From contig NVWB01000001.1 of assembly GCA_002733575.1 (NCBI GenBank), positions 1 through 64,000 of the forward strand: a stretch of DNA of 64,000 bases, read 5' to 3'. This DNA comes from Blastopirellula sp. GTDB lineage: Bacteria; Planctomycetota; Planctomycetia; Pirellulales; Pirellulaceae. The translations under genes and the position numbers were made by a program. The notes under the pieces were generated by a model that was given only the letters and a program-made list of their open reading frames with translations, was not told where the DNA came from and ran no database searches. Shown here piece after piece: positions 18,319-27,329 of this stretch (its first letter is position 1; each line of letters opens with the position of its first letter).

Positions 18319-19170
18319 TTACCGTACTCGTGCGGCTTTTTCCAACGGTCCAAGGCCGTCCAGATATTCTGAAGAATAACCGTCCTCGTAGATCGGGAAA
18401 CGGGCTTTGGTGTCCCGGAAACTCTTGAGCGGCTGGCCCATGTTCATTATTCCCCTTTGTCGCTGGCGGCGAACTTCCGAAAAGTCGATTTCGATCGGGA
18501 TCATCTCTTCTTGAACACACCCATCATGCAGCACCCGCCCCGAAGGATCGATCACCTGACTGTATCCGTTACCGCCTGCTAGCAGGCCGTTGATGTGGAA
18601 GACGTACATCTGGAACATAGCGGCTGATGCCCGCGCGCAGGCAATGTCAGCTGGCCGGTCCACAAAGCTTGCATTTACTGGGTTGATCAGCACTTCGGCA
18701 CCCATGGACGCCAGTGTCCTGGTGAGTTCGGGGAACCAGACATCATAGCAGATCGACAGCCCGAACCGACCAACATCAGGTACGTCAAAGACACAGAATT
18801 CCTCACCCGGAGTAACGCCGTCTTCGTAGGGAGTAAATGGGAACATCTTGGAATACCGGGTGATAACTTCGCCCTGGGGATTGATCACCGGAGCCGTGTT
18901 GTAAATCTTGCCATTACGGCTTTCGAAGTAAGATCCGGGTTGTAGCCATATATCGTATTGTTTTGCAATTTCACAGAATTCTTGCTCAAACTCACCTCCC
19001 GCCGGTTGTGCGGAATGCAGCACCGGACCGTGAGCTGCCAATTCACTGAATACAACCATTTCAACCCATGGGTACATGTGCATTAAGATGGCAACACGCT
19101 TTCTCATCTCCGCAAGGTTGTTTTGCGTTGTGATGTGCATTTGTATGCCTGCGATCGCGAATTTTGTCAT
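18319..19170 (-). CDS. Carbon-nitrogen hydrolase (nitrilase superfamily)
   Basis: A cytoplasmic CN-hydrolase of 283 residues with the Glu-Lys-Cys triad: Glu43 in VVFSELAAHGP, Lys108 in RYSKMFPFTPYEDG, and Cys141 in LSICYDVWFPE. The family includes amidases, N-carbamoylases and omega-amidases. The long KMFPFTPYEDG loop suggests an amidase rather than a true nitrilase, but specificity cannot be assigned. It follows the C45-type hydrolase by 31 nt on the same strand, so the two likely form an operon releasing amide or acyl groups in the same pathway. It is convergent with the PuuR-like gene. Confidence 0.85.
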   Translation of the reverse strand: MTKFAIAGIQMHITTQNNLAEMRKRVAILMHMYPWVEMVVFSELAAHGPVLHSAQPAGGEFEQEFCEIAKQYDIWLQPGSYFESRNGKIYNTAPVINPQGEVITRYSKMFPFTPYEDGVTPGEEFCVFDVPDVGRFGLSICYDVWFPELTRTLASMGAEVLINPVNASFVDRPADIACARASAAMFQMYVFHINGLLAGGNGYSQVIDPSGRVLHDGCVQEEMIPIEIDFSEVRRQRQRGIMNMGQPLKSFRDTKARFPIYEDGYSSEYLDGLGPLEKAARVR

Positions 19171-19201
19171 TTGGTTGCTCCAGTTCGTTGCTCGACGAAG
19201 A

Positions 19202-20296
19202 TCAATCAGTTAAAACGCGGCTTCCCGCATCAGTGTATTCGATTTCAAGAGAGGTATCTTTGAAGCTGTTCATGCTCCAGCAATGCACCTGCTTATCACC
19301 CCAACCGAGGAGTGCGGTCTGTTGAATTGGCCTGTAACAAGCGGAAAAAACGGTGCCGTATCCTGCCCGGTAGTTGCGTGAGAAGAACGGAGCACCAAGG
19401 AATGCCCGGCGCAGCTGTGCCTCGGTAGGGTACGTGGTTTTGTAGCGTTGATGCAGGCGTTGAGCGCGTTCGATTGTGGCCGACATCCGTCCATGCCGGG
19501 GCCATTCGACCCCCAGCTGGTGGTTGGTCGCCCAGGGGGTATTTTGGATCATTGCACGCCGGTCAGGCGCCAGGAAAGCCGTGGACATTGCCCCTTTTAC
19601 GTCAACCATCGTAACATTGTACGACATATGGCATGGAATAGCGCGCAATGCCTCGATCCCGTCCTGAACATCGGTGCAGGTTTCGAGCACATAGCGCATG
19701 ATCAACGGGATACCAAAGCCACGCCCTTTTATCACGCGACCGCCAAAACTCAACGAGATCGCCAGTCCGTTTTCGTTAATACCGTCTGATAGACCGGACA
19801 GGCCTTCGACCATGCCCATCACTTTTTTGCCACGCCATTGGCTGTGCAGTAGCGTCGCTTCGTTCAGGGCCGGATCAAGGTCGTAATTACGCATCAGAAA
19901 TGGGCCTTGATCATCGACCGAAGCTGCTTGCGTGCAGTTAACCAGATAACGCGGCGGGCACCAAAAGGCCAAAAACTCGCGCAAGACTGGGTCATCAGGT
20001 AAGTGCCCTGCCAACCCATCCAGCAGTTTTTCAAGTTCGGGCATATAGCGGCGCACAGCACGCACGGCTTCTCTTTCGGTTGATGCTGTTGAGGCGGCGC
20101 GTGCAACGTACCATTCACGCCAGCCAATCCATCCATCAGCCAGCAGGCGTTGCCATTGTTTCCCCGGCCGCACCTCGCTGACAGCACGAAACGTGCGCCT
20201 GAGCCGATATGGGGCAGGGGCTGTGGCGATGTTGCTATCCAAGATTGGCTCATACACAGTTTGGGCTTTCTCCAGTTCAGCTACACTATGAAGCAT
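19202..20296 (-). CDS. C45-family (acyl-CoA:6-APA acyltransferase-like) N-terminal nucleophile hydrolase
   Basis: A 364-residue protein. LVNCTQAASVDD places Asn120-Cys121 where C45 enzymes self-cleave to expose the nucleophilic Cys. FLMRNYDLDP, NENGLAISLSFGGR and FLAPDRRAMIQNTPWATNHQ match the C45/AAT-like fold. Residues 1-120 would be the small pro-chain. Family members cleave or transfer acyl groups on amides. It is first gene of a two-gene operon with the CN-hydrolase and is divergent from a VOC gene. A role as deacylase of an N-acylated amine intermediate is inferred from the neighbourhood. Confidence 0.82.
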   Translation of the reverse strand: MLHSVAELEKAQTVYEPILDSNIATAPAPYRLRRTFRAVSEVRPGKQWQRLLADGWIGWREWYVARAASTASTEREAVRAVRRYMPELEKLLDGLAGHLPDDPVLREFLAFWCPPRYLVNCTQAASVDDQGPFLMRNYDLDPALNEATLLHSQWRGKKVMGMVEGLSGLSDGINENGLAISLSFGGRVIKGRGFGIPLIMRYVLETCTDVQDGIEALRAIPCHMSYNVTMVDVKGAMSTAFLAPDRRAMIQNTPWATNHQLGVEWPRHGRMSATIERAQRLHQRYKTTYPTEAQLRRAFLGAPFFSRNYRAGYGTVFSACYRPIQQTALLGWGDKQVHCWSMNSFKDTSLEIEYTDAGSRVLTD

Positions 20297-20404
20297 AGTG
20301 TTGCATTTTCAAGTCAAAATCGCTACATTATGGTTCATGGTGGTAATAACTACTCATGGAAGATGGACCACGGGATATTTCCCGACAAACTGGAGAACAA
20401 GAAA

Positions 20405-20926
20405 ATGAAGAAGAAACCCGCAACGCTTCCGCGTGGCTATCGAACATGCACGGCCTCTCTGGCGGTAACGAATGTTCCGGCGGCGCTGACTTTTTACGTG
20501 AATGCTTTTGGCGCCGAAGTGCGCGTACGGGATTCTGACGAAGATCCCCGCTTTGCTTCGATTAAAATCGGCAATTCCATGATGTTCGTGACTGCGGGTT
20601 GGTCCGCATCAGGCCATGTGTCAGCAACTTTCGGCGCGGGTGCACCGGTTGCACATCATATGTACGTCGAGGATATCGATACGGTGATCGACCTGGCCTT
20701 AGCAGCAGGTGCGCAACTAATTTCGGCAGCAGAGGACACTTATTGGGGCGAACGCTGCGCAACAATAGCCGATCCGTTCGGGCATTTGTGGACGATTGCT
20801 ACACGTCTTGAAAACTTGACTGCGAACGAAATTGAAGAACGCCGTCATATCCATCTAGGTCTTGCGCCTGAAGATGTGAACGTAATTCCAGGTGACGACA
20901 CTGAGCTGGCAGAAGAAGCCGTGTAG
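20405..20926 (+). CDS. VOC-superfamily (glyoxalase/PhnB-like) protein
   Basis: A 173-residue protein with the vicinal-oxygen-chelate fold: SLAVTNVPAALTFYVNAFGA, then FASIKIGNSMMFVT, AHHMYVEDIDTVIDLALAAGA and WGERCATIADPFGHLWTIAT. This is the PhnB/YdcC-type subgroup, whose activities are mostly unknown. The start at 20405 has GGAGAA eight bases upstream. Longer in-frame starts at 20363 or 20150 overlap the divergent C45 gene and lack a site. A C-terminal acidic tail (after about residue 140) is unusual. Likely co-transcribed with the small gene at 20979. Confidence 0.75.
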   Translation: MKKKPATLPRGYRTCTASLAVTNVPAALTFYVNAFGAEVRVRDSDEDPRFASIKIGNSMMFVTAGWSASGHVSATFGAGAPVAHHMYVEDIDTVIDLALAAGAQLISAAEDTYWGERCATIADPFGHLWTIATRLENLTANEIEERRHIHLGLAPEDVNVIPGDDTELAEEAV

Positions 20927-20978
20927 AGCAGAGTGCCGTTGCAAATGCCGCAGTACAGAAATATCAGGATGCGGAACA

Positions 20979-21356
20979 ATGCCAAAAGACTCTGGGTTAA
21001 ACATGGATGAAACCCCTCTTCCGACCTTCACGATCCGGCAGCATGAGCTGCCGGCTCTCTCCGCTGAACATCGTTTGGCGGACTATCCAGTTGCCGTACG
21101 AACCATCCGCGAGCTTGTGAGCGGAGGGTTCGCAAATCAGTCCGCACATCCAAACACCTGGACGGTTTACTTTCTTGTAGACGGCCAATGGGCGCTTGTT
21201 GAATCTGCCCGAGGGTTACGTCGTGAATGGTCCAGTCTGGATCGTTTGGAAAAATGGCTTCGCAGCATGGGGTTTCGATTTTTCTGGGTCCGCAACGATA
21301 TCGACGAAATCGAAATTTTGAACGATGGACCGATGGGCGGACCCAGTTTGAAATAA
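20979..21356 (+). CDS. Conserved-looking hypothetical protein
   Basis: A 125-residue soluble protein not recognised. It is rich in aromatic residues (NTWTVYFLVDGQWALVESAR, FRFFWVRNDIDEIEI) and may form a small alpha/beta fold. Start choice is between ATG 20979 and ATG 21003, and 20979 is taken. It lies 52 nt after the VOC gene on the same strand and is convergent with the ATP-grasp gene. No signal peptide or membrane segment is seen. Confidence 0.6.
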   Translation: MPKDSGLNMDETPLPTFTIRQHELPALSAEHRLADYPVAVRTIRELVSGGFANQSAHPNTWTVYFLVDGQWALVESARGLRREWSSLDRLEKWLRSMGFRFFWVRNDIDEIEILNDGPMGGPSLK

Positions 21357-21365
21357 CTCTAATTC

Positions 21366-22832
21366 TTAGAACCATTTCCCATCTGACATGTCATCAGGTA
21401 TCGCGATTGCTTCGTTAGGCGGCAGCGGGAGCGATTCAAACTGCGCCTTGAGACCCGCGTTCCACTGTTTGGCGCGTTTGGTCAGGTTGCGTTTGTCAGT
21501 CTGCATCCGACCTCTGGCCAATAAGCAACCCAAATCGGCTCCATGGTAACAATAGTCTCCCACTGAATAGACTCGCAAATAAAAGGCTTCGTTTTCGTCG
21601 CCCAATGAGGTGATGTTCAGTGCAGGACGCACAAACTCGGTATCTCCAGCCTCGTTCAGCTTCCAAACGCCAGATTGCGGGGCCTTAGTGATCAGTTCAA
21701 CTTTATCCTCTGTTTGCTTGAGAACCAGTTGTGTCCATTGATCATAATCATTCCAGCGTGCCTGCACGCTTGCGATGTCAATTTGATAGTCCACGTCCAT
21801 GTACTCCAGAAGATGGAACAGGAACAGAGGGCAACCACCATAGGTTGAGGTGATCAAGTTGGTTGGCGGCGTTACACCAGATACGCGCGGATTAAGCTCA
21901 CCTAGATAGACCTCGTTCGTGTCAGTATCGAGCAGGAAGTCGAGGCAAAAGACGCCTTTATAACCTTCCTTATACAAACGGTCGCCGAATTTGCGAGCCA
22001 TCTCGCGCACTTTCTCTGGCACGCCATCAGGCAGCAGAGTTGGCGAAGCGTCGTTACCACACCAGCCGCCTTTGTAAGGCGTCAACTCGGTAAACCCAGT
22101 GATGTCGGTCATTACAGGCCCCACGAGTGTGCCGTGGCGCGTTGCGCAGCCTTCGATGGCACCGGGCAGGTGATTGATGCGTTTCATGACTTTGAGTTGC
22201 TGATCAATGATCTTGGCTGAAAATTTATCCCAGTCCTTTCGGGACTTGATGAAAAAAGTTGTGCGGCCACTGTCACCGTAAGGGGTTTGCACCACCAGAT
22301 CTTTACCCAGGTTTGCTTCATCCGCCAGCGCCATAAGCTCAGCAAAGCTATCAGCATGGCCCAAGATGTTGGGGGCTGACGCCACTCCGGCTTCATTGCC
22401 CAACTGGGTCGTAACGATCTTACTGTCCAGCCGTTCGCGCATCGCGGCCGGGGCCAAGGCGACCTCAATACCAATCTTGGCACAAAGTTTTTCGGTTTCC
22501 TCGTCGCACATCACAAAAATGGCCTTGCCGCCTGGCTTTTTGACCGTTTTGGCAACAAATTGCGGATGTGAGACCAAGTAATTCGCCACGTCTTCCATTG
22601 ATTGAAAATCGGAATGGGCCATTTTTGTAGGTACAAAGGACCGGGGGTGTTGGCCGTCAAAAATGTCGAAGTAGTTAATATACTCCAGCCCACCAACCCA
22701 ACGATCCAACCCTAACAAACTGTAGGGCGTAGGCGTTACGATATAGATCGGCGTTGTATTTTTGCGCAAAAAGCTGAAAATTTCACTCAAACCTTTTAAC
22801 TTGCGGCGACGGGACGGTTTTCTTTTGGACAT
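21366..22832 (-). CDS. ATP-grasp ligase (biotin carboxylase/carboxylate-amine ligase-like)
   Basis: A 488-residue cytoplasmic enzyme with an ATP-grasp domain at about residues 145-345. DLVVQTPYGDSGRTTFFIKS is the phosphate-binding loop, and VFCLDFLLDTDTNEVYLGELNPRVSG holds the Mg-binding E-x-N. The N-terminus is basic (MSKRKPSRRRKLKG), and a Rossmann-like pre-domain contains FVMCDEETEKL. ATP-grasp ligases form C-N bonds through acyl phosphates. It sits 38 nt downstream of an M20 amidohydrolase on the same transcript. No PuuA-type glutamylpolyamine synthetase exists here, so this enzyme could make an N-acylated amine intermediate (inference). Confidence 0.82.
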   Translation of the reverse strand: MSKRKPSRRRKLKGLSEIFSFLRKNTTPIYIVTPTPYSLLGLDRWVGGLEYINYFDIFDGQHPRSFVPTKMAHSDFQSMEDVANYLVSHPQFVAKTVKKPGGKAIFVMCDEETEKLCAKIGIEVALAPAAMRERLDSKIVTTQLGNEAGVASAPNILGHADSFAELMALADEANLGKDLVVQTPYGDSGRTTFFIKSRKDWDKFSAKIIDQQLKVMKRINHLPGAIEGCATRHGTLVGPVMTDITGFTELTPYKGGWCGNDASPTLLPDGVPEKVREMARKFGDRLYKEGYKGVFCLDFLLDTDTNEVYLGELNPRVSGVTPPTNLITSTYGGCPLFLFHLLEYMDVDYQIDIASVQARWNDYDQWTQLVLKQTEDKVELITKAPQSGVWKLNEAGDTEFVRPALNITSLGDENEAFYLRVYSVGDYCYHGADLGCLLARGRMQTDKRNLTKRAKQWNAGLKAQFESLPLPPNEAIAIPDDMSDGKWF

Positions 22833-22870
22833 AGGACGACTTTCAAGGTTGTTTGAGTTTTGCGCTGCGA

Positions 22871-24097
22871 CTATTTGTCTGCCATGCGAAGCGTCGCTCC
22901 AAGCAGAACATCGACGCCTGCCTTCGCCTGTTCAGGCGTGATGCTCTCGATCGGATTGTGGCTGATACCACCCGCGCAGGGAGTAAATACCATCGCAGTC
23001 GGGCAGACCCGGCTGACATAGACTGCGTCGTGGCCTGCACCGCTTACGATATCCCGATGGGAATATCCCATTTCAACCGCCGCATCGCGAATTGCGTCAA
23101 CACATGTCTCATCAAAACGAACTGCTGGCGCCGTACCGAACTCCTCCCGACTGACTTCAAAGCCTAAAGCGTGTTCTTCTTCTACCGCAACCTCAAGGTC
23201 AGCTATCATTCTGGCCAACTCAACGTCGTCAGGATGACGCATGTCGAGGGTAAAGTGGACAGTATGAGGAATAGTGTTGTGCGATGCTGGCTCAGTACGG
23301 ACAACGCCAACTGTTGCGCGTCCGTCATCAATTCCATTTCCCAGGTCGAAAGACCTAGCAATCAAGCGATTTGCAGATGCCATAGCATCGAGCCGGGATG
23401 ACATCGGGGTCGTTCCTGCATGAGATTCTCTTCCCCGCACTGTAAAGCGATTCCAACTCATCGCTTGAGCGCCAGTTACGACACCAATCATCGTATCTTC
23501 GTCTTCTAGGACAGGGCCTTGTTCGATGTGGAGCTCAAGATAGCTGTGAAATTTTCTCGCTCCAACAGGCTCATTGCCGGTATAGCCGATCTTTTCCAAG
23601 GCCTCGAAAAAACCAATCCCATCGGCATCTGCGATCTCCGCAACGTCAGCCATCGTCAGCACGCCAGCATAAACACCGCTGGATACCATTGAGGGCTGGA
23701 AACGAGATCCTTCCTCATTCGTCCAATTGATAAGCGTGATCGGACGTCGTGTTTGTATCCCGGCACGATTGAGCGTGCGGATAACTTCCAATCCACCCAA
23801 AACGCCTAAAATGCCATCAAACTTGCCACCGGTAGGTTGAGTGTCCAAATGACTTCCAATCGCGATGGGATCCAGCGAACTATTCGTACCAGGTCGGGTT
23901 GCATAGATGGTTCCCATCTCATCAATCCCGACATCCAGGCTTTCGTCACGGCACCATTGAACAAACAGATCACGGCCTTGTTTGTCGACATCCGTCAGGG
24001 TTTCTCGGCAGATTCCCCCACTCTCCAATTTGCCGATCTCGGCATGAGTCATAAGTGTGGCCCAAAGGCGATCCACATTCACCTGTGTTTTACGCAT
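22871..24097 (-). CDS. M20-family Zn hydrolase (N-carbamoyl-L-amino acid hydrolase/ureidopropionase-like)
   Basis: A 408-residue amidohydrolase of the hydantoinase/carbamoylase group. GSHLDTQPTGGKFDGILGV gives the first His and the bridging Asp, NWTNEEGSRF the catalytic Glu pair, HIEQGPVLED the next metal His, and GAGHDAVYVSR and GISHNPIESIT complete the pattern. Typical substrates are N-carbamoyl amino acids, allantoate or N-formyl/acyl amino acids. The ATG at 24097 has AGGGAGA immediately upstream. It leads an operon with the ATP-grasp gene and is divergent from a LysR regulator. It is a diverged paralogue of the protein at 31869. Confidence 0.88.
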   Translation of the reverse strand: MRKTQVNVDRLWATLMTHAEIGKLESGGICRETLTDVDKQGRDLFVQWCRDESLDVGIDEMGTIYATRPGTNSSLDPIAIGSHLDTQPTGGKFDGILGVLGGLEVIRTLNRAGIQTRRPITLINWTNEEGSRFQPSMVSSGVYAGVLTMADVAEIADADGIGFFEALEKIGYTGNEPVGARKFHSYLELHIEQGPVLEDEDTMIGVVTGAQAMSWNRFTVRGRESHAGTTPMSSRLDAMASANRLIARSFDLGNGIDDGRATVGVVRTEPASHNTIPHTVHFTLDMRHPDDVELARMIADLEVAVEEEHALGFEVSREEFGTAPAVRFDETCVDAIRDAAVEMGYSHRDIVSGAGHDAVYVSRVCPTAMVFTPCAGGISHNPIESITPEQAKAGVDVLLGATLRMADK

Positions 24098-24186
24098 GGT
24101 ATCTCCCTGAGAACTTTCTTTAGGCAAGCACCCGTTGCAAGCGGCTCTCGTCTCCTGCTGAGAATGCGCTTAACCGTTGAAAATAT

Positions 24187-24205
24187 AGTAGATAATATAT
24201 CTGCT
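24187..24205. promoter_or_regulatory. Candidate LysR operator between M20 gene and lysR
   Basis: An interrupted dyad AGTAGATA (24187-24194), ATA, TATCTGCT (24198-24205) matches itself in 7 of 8 arm positions. It lies in an AT-rich 150-nt region between two divergent genes, as expected for LysR autoregulation and activation of the M20/ATP-grasp operon. Binding is inferred from position. Confidence 0.45.
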
Positions 24206-24248
24206 GTTGGATAATATAATAATCACAGGGAAAGCATGGGGAAATCCA

Positions 24249-25142
24249 ATGGCAGTAAGCCTACGGCAATTGCGGTACTTTGAGGCGGCTGTCCGCAATC
24301 GATCGATATCAAAGGCCGCGTTTGAGCTAAACGTGTCTCAGTCTTCGGTTTCAGTGGCCATCAAAGATTTGGAGCTCTATTTGGGCGTGCCATTGGTTGA
24401 ACGGAGCCAAAAGGGCGTTGCTCCCACGTACAATGGTTCGATGCTTTGCGGTGAAGCCAACCAGATATGTGGAAGGGTCGATCGGATCAAACGACTGGTT
24501 AGTGAGCCAAAAGGACAACTTTCTGGAAAATTGAAGGTCAGCGTATCGTCGAGCGTATTGAGCCTAATTCTCCCTGACTACATCGGTGAGTTCGTTATGT
24601 TGAATCCGGGGGTCAATCTGCGCATTAGTAATAAGGAATGGCCGGAATTTCAAGATGAACTCTTGACCGGAGATTTGGATATGGCATTCAACGCCGGCAC
24701 CAACGACGTGCCTAATACCATTGAAGTCCAGCGAATAAACTCCTTTCCGCGAAGGCTCTGGGTCAATAGCCACCGATCTATTCTTGAGCGAACCCACATA
24801 ACTCAAGAAGATCTGGCGGGGCAACGGGTGTTCATATACGAGTATGATTACGCGCTCAGTGAATTTCGCGAATTTGTAGATGCGATTGAAGAACAAGGTG
24901 CCATTATTGAACGAATTCACGAGATGGAGGCGATCCGGCGGTTGGTTCAGGCAGATGTAGGAATGTGCATTTTGTCTGATTTATCATACGAATCGGATAA
25001 GATGATATCCAAGAACGTTGTGGTTGTTCCGATGGAGCCTGTGCCGCCTCCATTTGAGGTCTCGATCTATAAGCTGAAGTCGAAAACTCAGTCGCCAGCA
25101 TCGATCTCTTTTTTGGGCCACCTACTGTCACGGATACTTTAG
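24249..25142 (+). CDS. LysR-family transcriptional regulator
   Basis: A 297-residue regulator. The winged HTH at residues 1-62 contains VSLRQLRYFEAAVRNRSISK and AAFELNVSQSSVSVAIKDLE. The effector-binding domain covers about 90-297. The ATG at 24249 has GGGGAAA upstream and puts the HTH at the N-terminus, while 24207 adds 14 residues. Divergent from the M20/ATP-grasp operon and therefore its likely regulator. The TRAP operon ending at 25344 converges on it. Its C-terminal ~95 residues are closely paralogous to the relic at 5.5 kb. Confidence 0.9.
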   Translation: MAVSLRQLRYFEAAVRNRSISKAAFELNVSQSSVSVAIKDLELYLGVPLVERSQKGVAPTYNGSMLCGEANQICGRVDRIKRLVSEPKGQLSGKLKVSVSSSVLSLILPDYIGEFVMLNPGVNLRISNKEWPEFQDELLTGDLDMAFNAGTNDVPNTIEVQRINSFPRRLWVNSHRSILERTHITQEDLAGQRVFIYEYDYALSEFREFVDAIEEQGAIIERIHEMEAIRRLVQADVGMCILSDLSYESDKMISKNVVVVPMEPVPPPFEVSIYKLKSKTQSPASISFLGHLLSRIL

Positions 25143-25193
25143 CCGTGCTTTGCGACAAACTTGGGTCGATAATCAATTCTTCGCACTGTGGTC

Positions 25194-25221
25194 AAAAAAA
25201 AGCCCGGGTATGTGCCCGGGC
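25194..25221 (-). terminator. Rho-independent terminator of the second TRAP operon
   Basis: A perfect GCCCGGG (25202-25208) / CCCGGGC (25215-25221) stem with a 6-nt loop is followed, on the minus strand, by eight T residues (A-run 25194-25201). It lies 120 nt past the dctM stop at 25344 and points in the correct orientation. No T-run exists on the other side for lysR. Confidence 0.85.
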
Positions 25222-25343
25222 CTCAGTTCAACAGGGAGGTAGTTACTTTAATTATTGGATTAGAACTTTCAGCCTGACGAACGCCCGATCCGTGTCCAAA
25301 GAGCAGTGGTGACTCTATTTCGATTGCCCATAGGGTTTCCGCC

Positions 25344-26669
25344 TCAATTCAGCAAATTTGGCAGCCACAGCACGATCTGCGGGAATGCTATTAGCAAGCC
25401 AAGAACCACCAGATCAGCCAGGATGAAAGGCATGCAGCCCTTGTAAATTTGTCCCATTGAAATATTCATCGCCTTCGGTATGACGCCCTTGATTGCAAAT
25501 ACGTTTAGACCGACCGGAGGTGTGACTGCACCAATCTCTATCAATTTCAGTGCGATGACACCAAACCAAATCGGATCATAGCCCATTTCCACCAGCAACG
25601 GGACAACAATGGGAAGGGTTAGCGCGTAGATCCCGACGGGCACCATCAGCATTCCCAGAACAAAGATGATAGCGCAGATCATTAGCAACAGAACTGTCGG
25701 CGGCATGTCAAAGGAAACGAGATAGTTTGTCAGTGTGATAGGGATACGAGTAATTGCCATCACCTGGCTGTAATAGAGGGCTCCTACTGTCAGCAGAAAA
25801 ATCATTGCGGTAACGCGAGCAGTCTGATTCAGAGCAGAATTGAGCTGTGACATTCTTGTCATGTAGCCGAGTGAAACTGCCAATACCAAGCTCACTGCGG
25901 CACCAACAGCCGCTGCTTCTGTTGGTGTAAAAATGCCGCCGTAGAGACCGCCCAAAACAATCCCAGCTATGATGATAATTGGCCACATATCAAACAGGGC
26001 TTTGGCGCGGCTGGTGTCCGCGATCGCCTCAGCTTCTTGTTCGGCTGATGGCGCGATTTCCGGGCGACGCTTTACCATTATGACGATCAAAGCGCTGTAG
26101 ACGATAATCGTTAACAAGCCAGGCACGATCCCAGCAGCAAACAGATCAGCAATCGATTGCTGCGTGAACAACGCATAAACGATCATCATAATCGAAGGCG
26201 GGATCATCGACGCGAATGTACCGGCTGACGCAATTACTCCAACCGATATTGATTTATTGTAACCGAAGCGATTCAGCTCAGGCAGAGCAATCTTTCCGAA
26301 CAGTGCCGCGGTAGCCAAAGATGACCCGGATATGGCACCAAACACCCCACTACTAATGCAGGTTGCGATCCAAAGTGAGCCCGGAATACCACGTGCCAGC
26401 ACGTGTGCTCCTCGGTAAGCGAGTTGTGCCAAGCCCCCGGAAGAACAAAATGCGCCCATCAGCATAAACAATGGGATCGCCGCCCAGGTCGGTCGGGCAA
26501 TTGACGAGTAAGAGGCCTGTCCAAGAAACGAGAGTGAAGTGTTAACGCCAAGTACGGTTACGGTTGAAATAAATCCGGATAGAATAAATGAGAAACCGAT
26601 GTTCAAACCAAGCGTCATGAATAGCGCGAGCAAGGCAACGCAGAGAAGTCCAGCTGTAAAAAGATCCAA
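25344..26669 (-). CDS. dctM: TRAP transporter large permease subunit
   Basis: A 441-residue inner-membrane protein of standard DctM length with about 12 helices. Family blocks: ARPTWAAIPLFMLMGAFCSS, SAGTFASMIPPSIMMIVYAL, TPTEAAAVGAAVSLVLAV and EIGAVTPPVGLNVFAIKGV. Last gene of dctP-dctQ-dctM, followed by a strong terminator. It drives Na+-coupled uptake of a carboxylate-containing solute. The clear divergence from the DctM at 11.9 kb indicates a different substrate. Confidence 0.92.
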   Translation of the reverse strand: MDLFTAGLLCVALLALFMTLGLNIGFSFILSGFISTVTVLGVNTSLSFLGQASYSSIARPTWAAIPLFMLMGAFCSSGGLAQLAYRGAHVLARGIPGSLWIATCISSGVFGAISGSSLATAALFGKIALPELNRFGYNKSISVGVIASAGTFASMIPPSIMMIVYALFTQQSIADLFAAGIVPGLLTIIVYSALIVIMVKRRPEIAPSAEQEAEAIADTSRAKALFDMWPIIIIAGIVLGGLYGGIFTPTEAAAVGAAVSLVLAVSLGYMTRMSQLNSALNQTARVTAMIFLLTVGALYYSQVMAITRIPITLTNYLVSFDMPPTVLLLMICAIIFVLGMLMVPVGIYALTLPIVVPLLVEMGYDPIWFGVIALKLIEIGAVTPPVGLNVFAIKGVIPKAMNISMGQIYKGCMPFILADLVVLGLLIAFPQIVLWLPNLLN

Positions 26670-26729
26670 TTTTGTGTTCCCTGATATCCTGCAGCGTTTT
26701 TCGCGCCACTATTTTCCATTTACGCCTCT

Positions 26730-27245
26730 TCAGAGGCTTGCGTCTAACCCGGGCTCATCGGAATCGCTTTCGGCCTTAGGGGCAATCAGACTTCGAACGG
26801 CTTCAATTAAAAAGAATGCCATGCCAGCGATCATGATGAATTTGATGGGCCAAAGTGGAAATGTGACGTTCCCGGATGTTGCCTCGCCCCTCAAGTAGGC
26901 GGTCATTCCGCTCCGATATACTGCATAGAAAAGAATGGCAGTCGCGATGACGTTCAAAACACCCACGGAATAGCCGTTAAGCAGACGTAACTTTGGGGGC
27001 AACATCATGACGAAGAACTCTAGGCGAACGTGTTCGTCATTCTCTTCGCACGCCGCCAGGCCGAGGTAGATGATGATCATCATCGCGAACACTGAAAGCT
27101 CAACCAGAGCATGCAATGGTGTAAAGAAATTACGCCAGACCACGTCCACCACCAGCAATACCATCATGCCAAAAAGCAACCAGCCGCCAATATAGGACAA
27201 GGCCACGTTGATCCGTGTCAGAGATGAAGAAACCATCTTAAGCAT
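26730..27245 (-). CDS. dctQ: TRAP transporter small permease subunit
   Basis: A 171-residue, four-helix DctQ protein. MVLLVVDVVWRNFFTPLHAL and CEENDEHVRLEFFVMMLP (the family's HVR-x-E segment) are seen, with a C-terminal hydrophilic acidic tail. It lies between dctP and dctM with gaps of about 60-85 nt, slightly looser than usual but on one transcript. Confidence 0.88.
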   Translation of the reverse strand: MLKMVSSSLTRINVALSYIGGWLLFGMMVLLVVDVVWRNFFTPLHALVELSVFAMMIIIYLGLAACEENDEHVRLEFFVMMLPPKLRLLNGYSVGVLNVIATAILFYAVYRSGMTAYLRGEATSGNVTFPLWPIKFIMIAGMAFFLIEAVRSLIAPKAESDSDEPGLDASL

Positions 27246-27329
27246 ATCTATGCTCCTAAAAATGCAGATGCATTATCGCGGCCCCAGCTCCGGGAGAGTA
27301 GAACTGGGACCGCTTGGGCCTGGGGCGAG

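Noticed and set aside
20150-20404. N-terminal extension of the VOC protein
   Set aside because: Overlaps the divergent C45 gene, lacks family similarity, and a good ribosome site precedes 20405.
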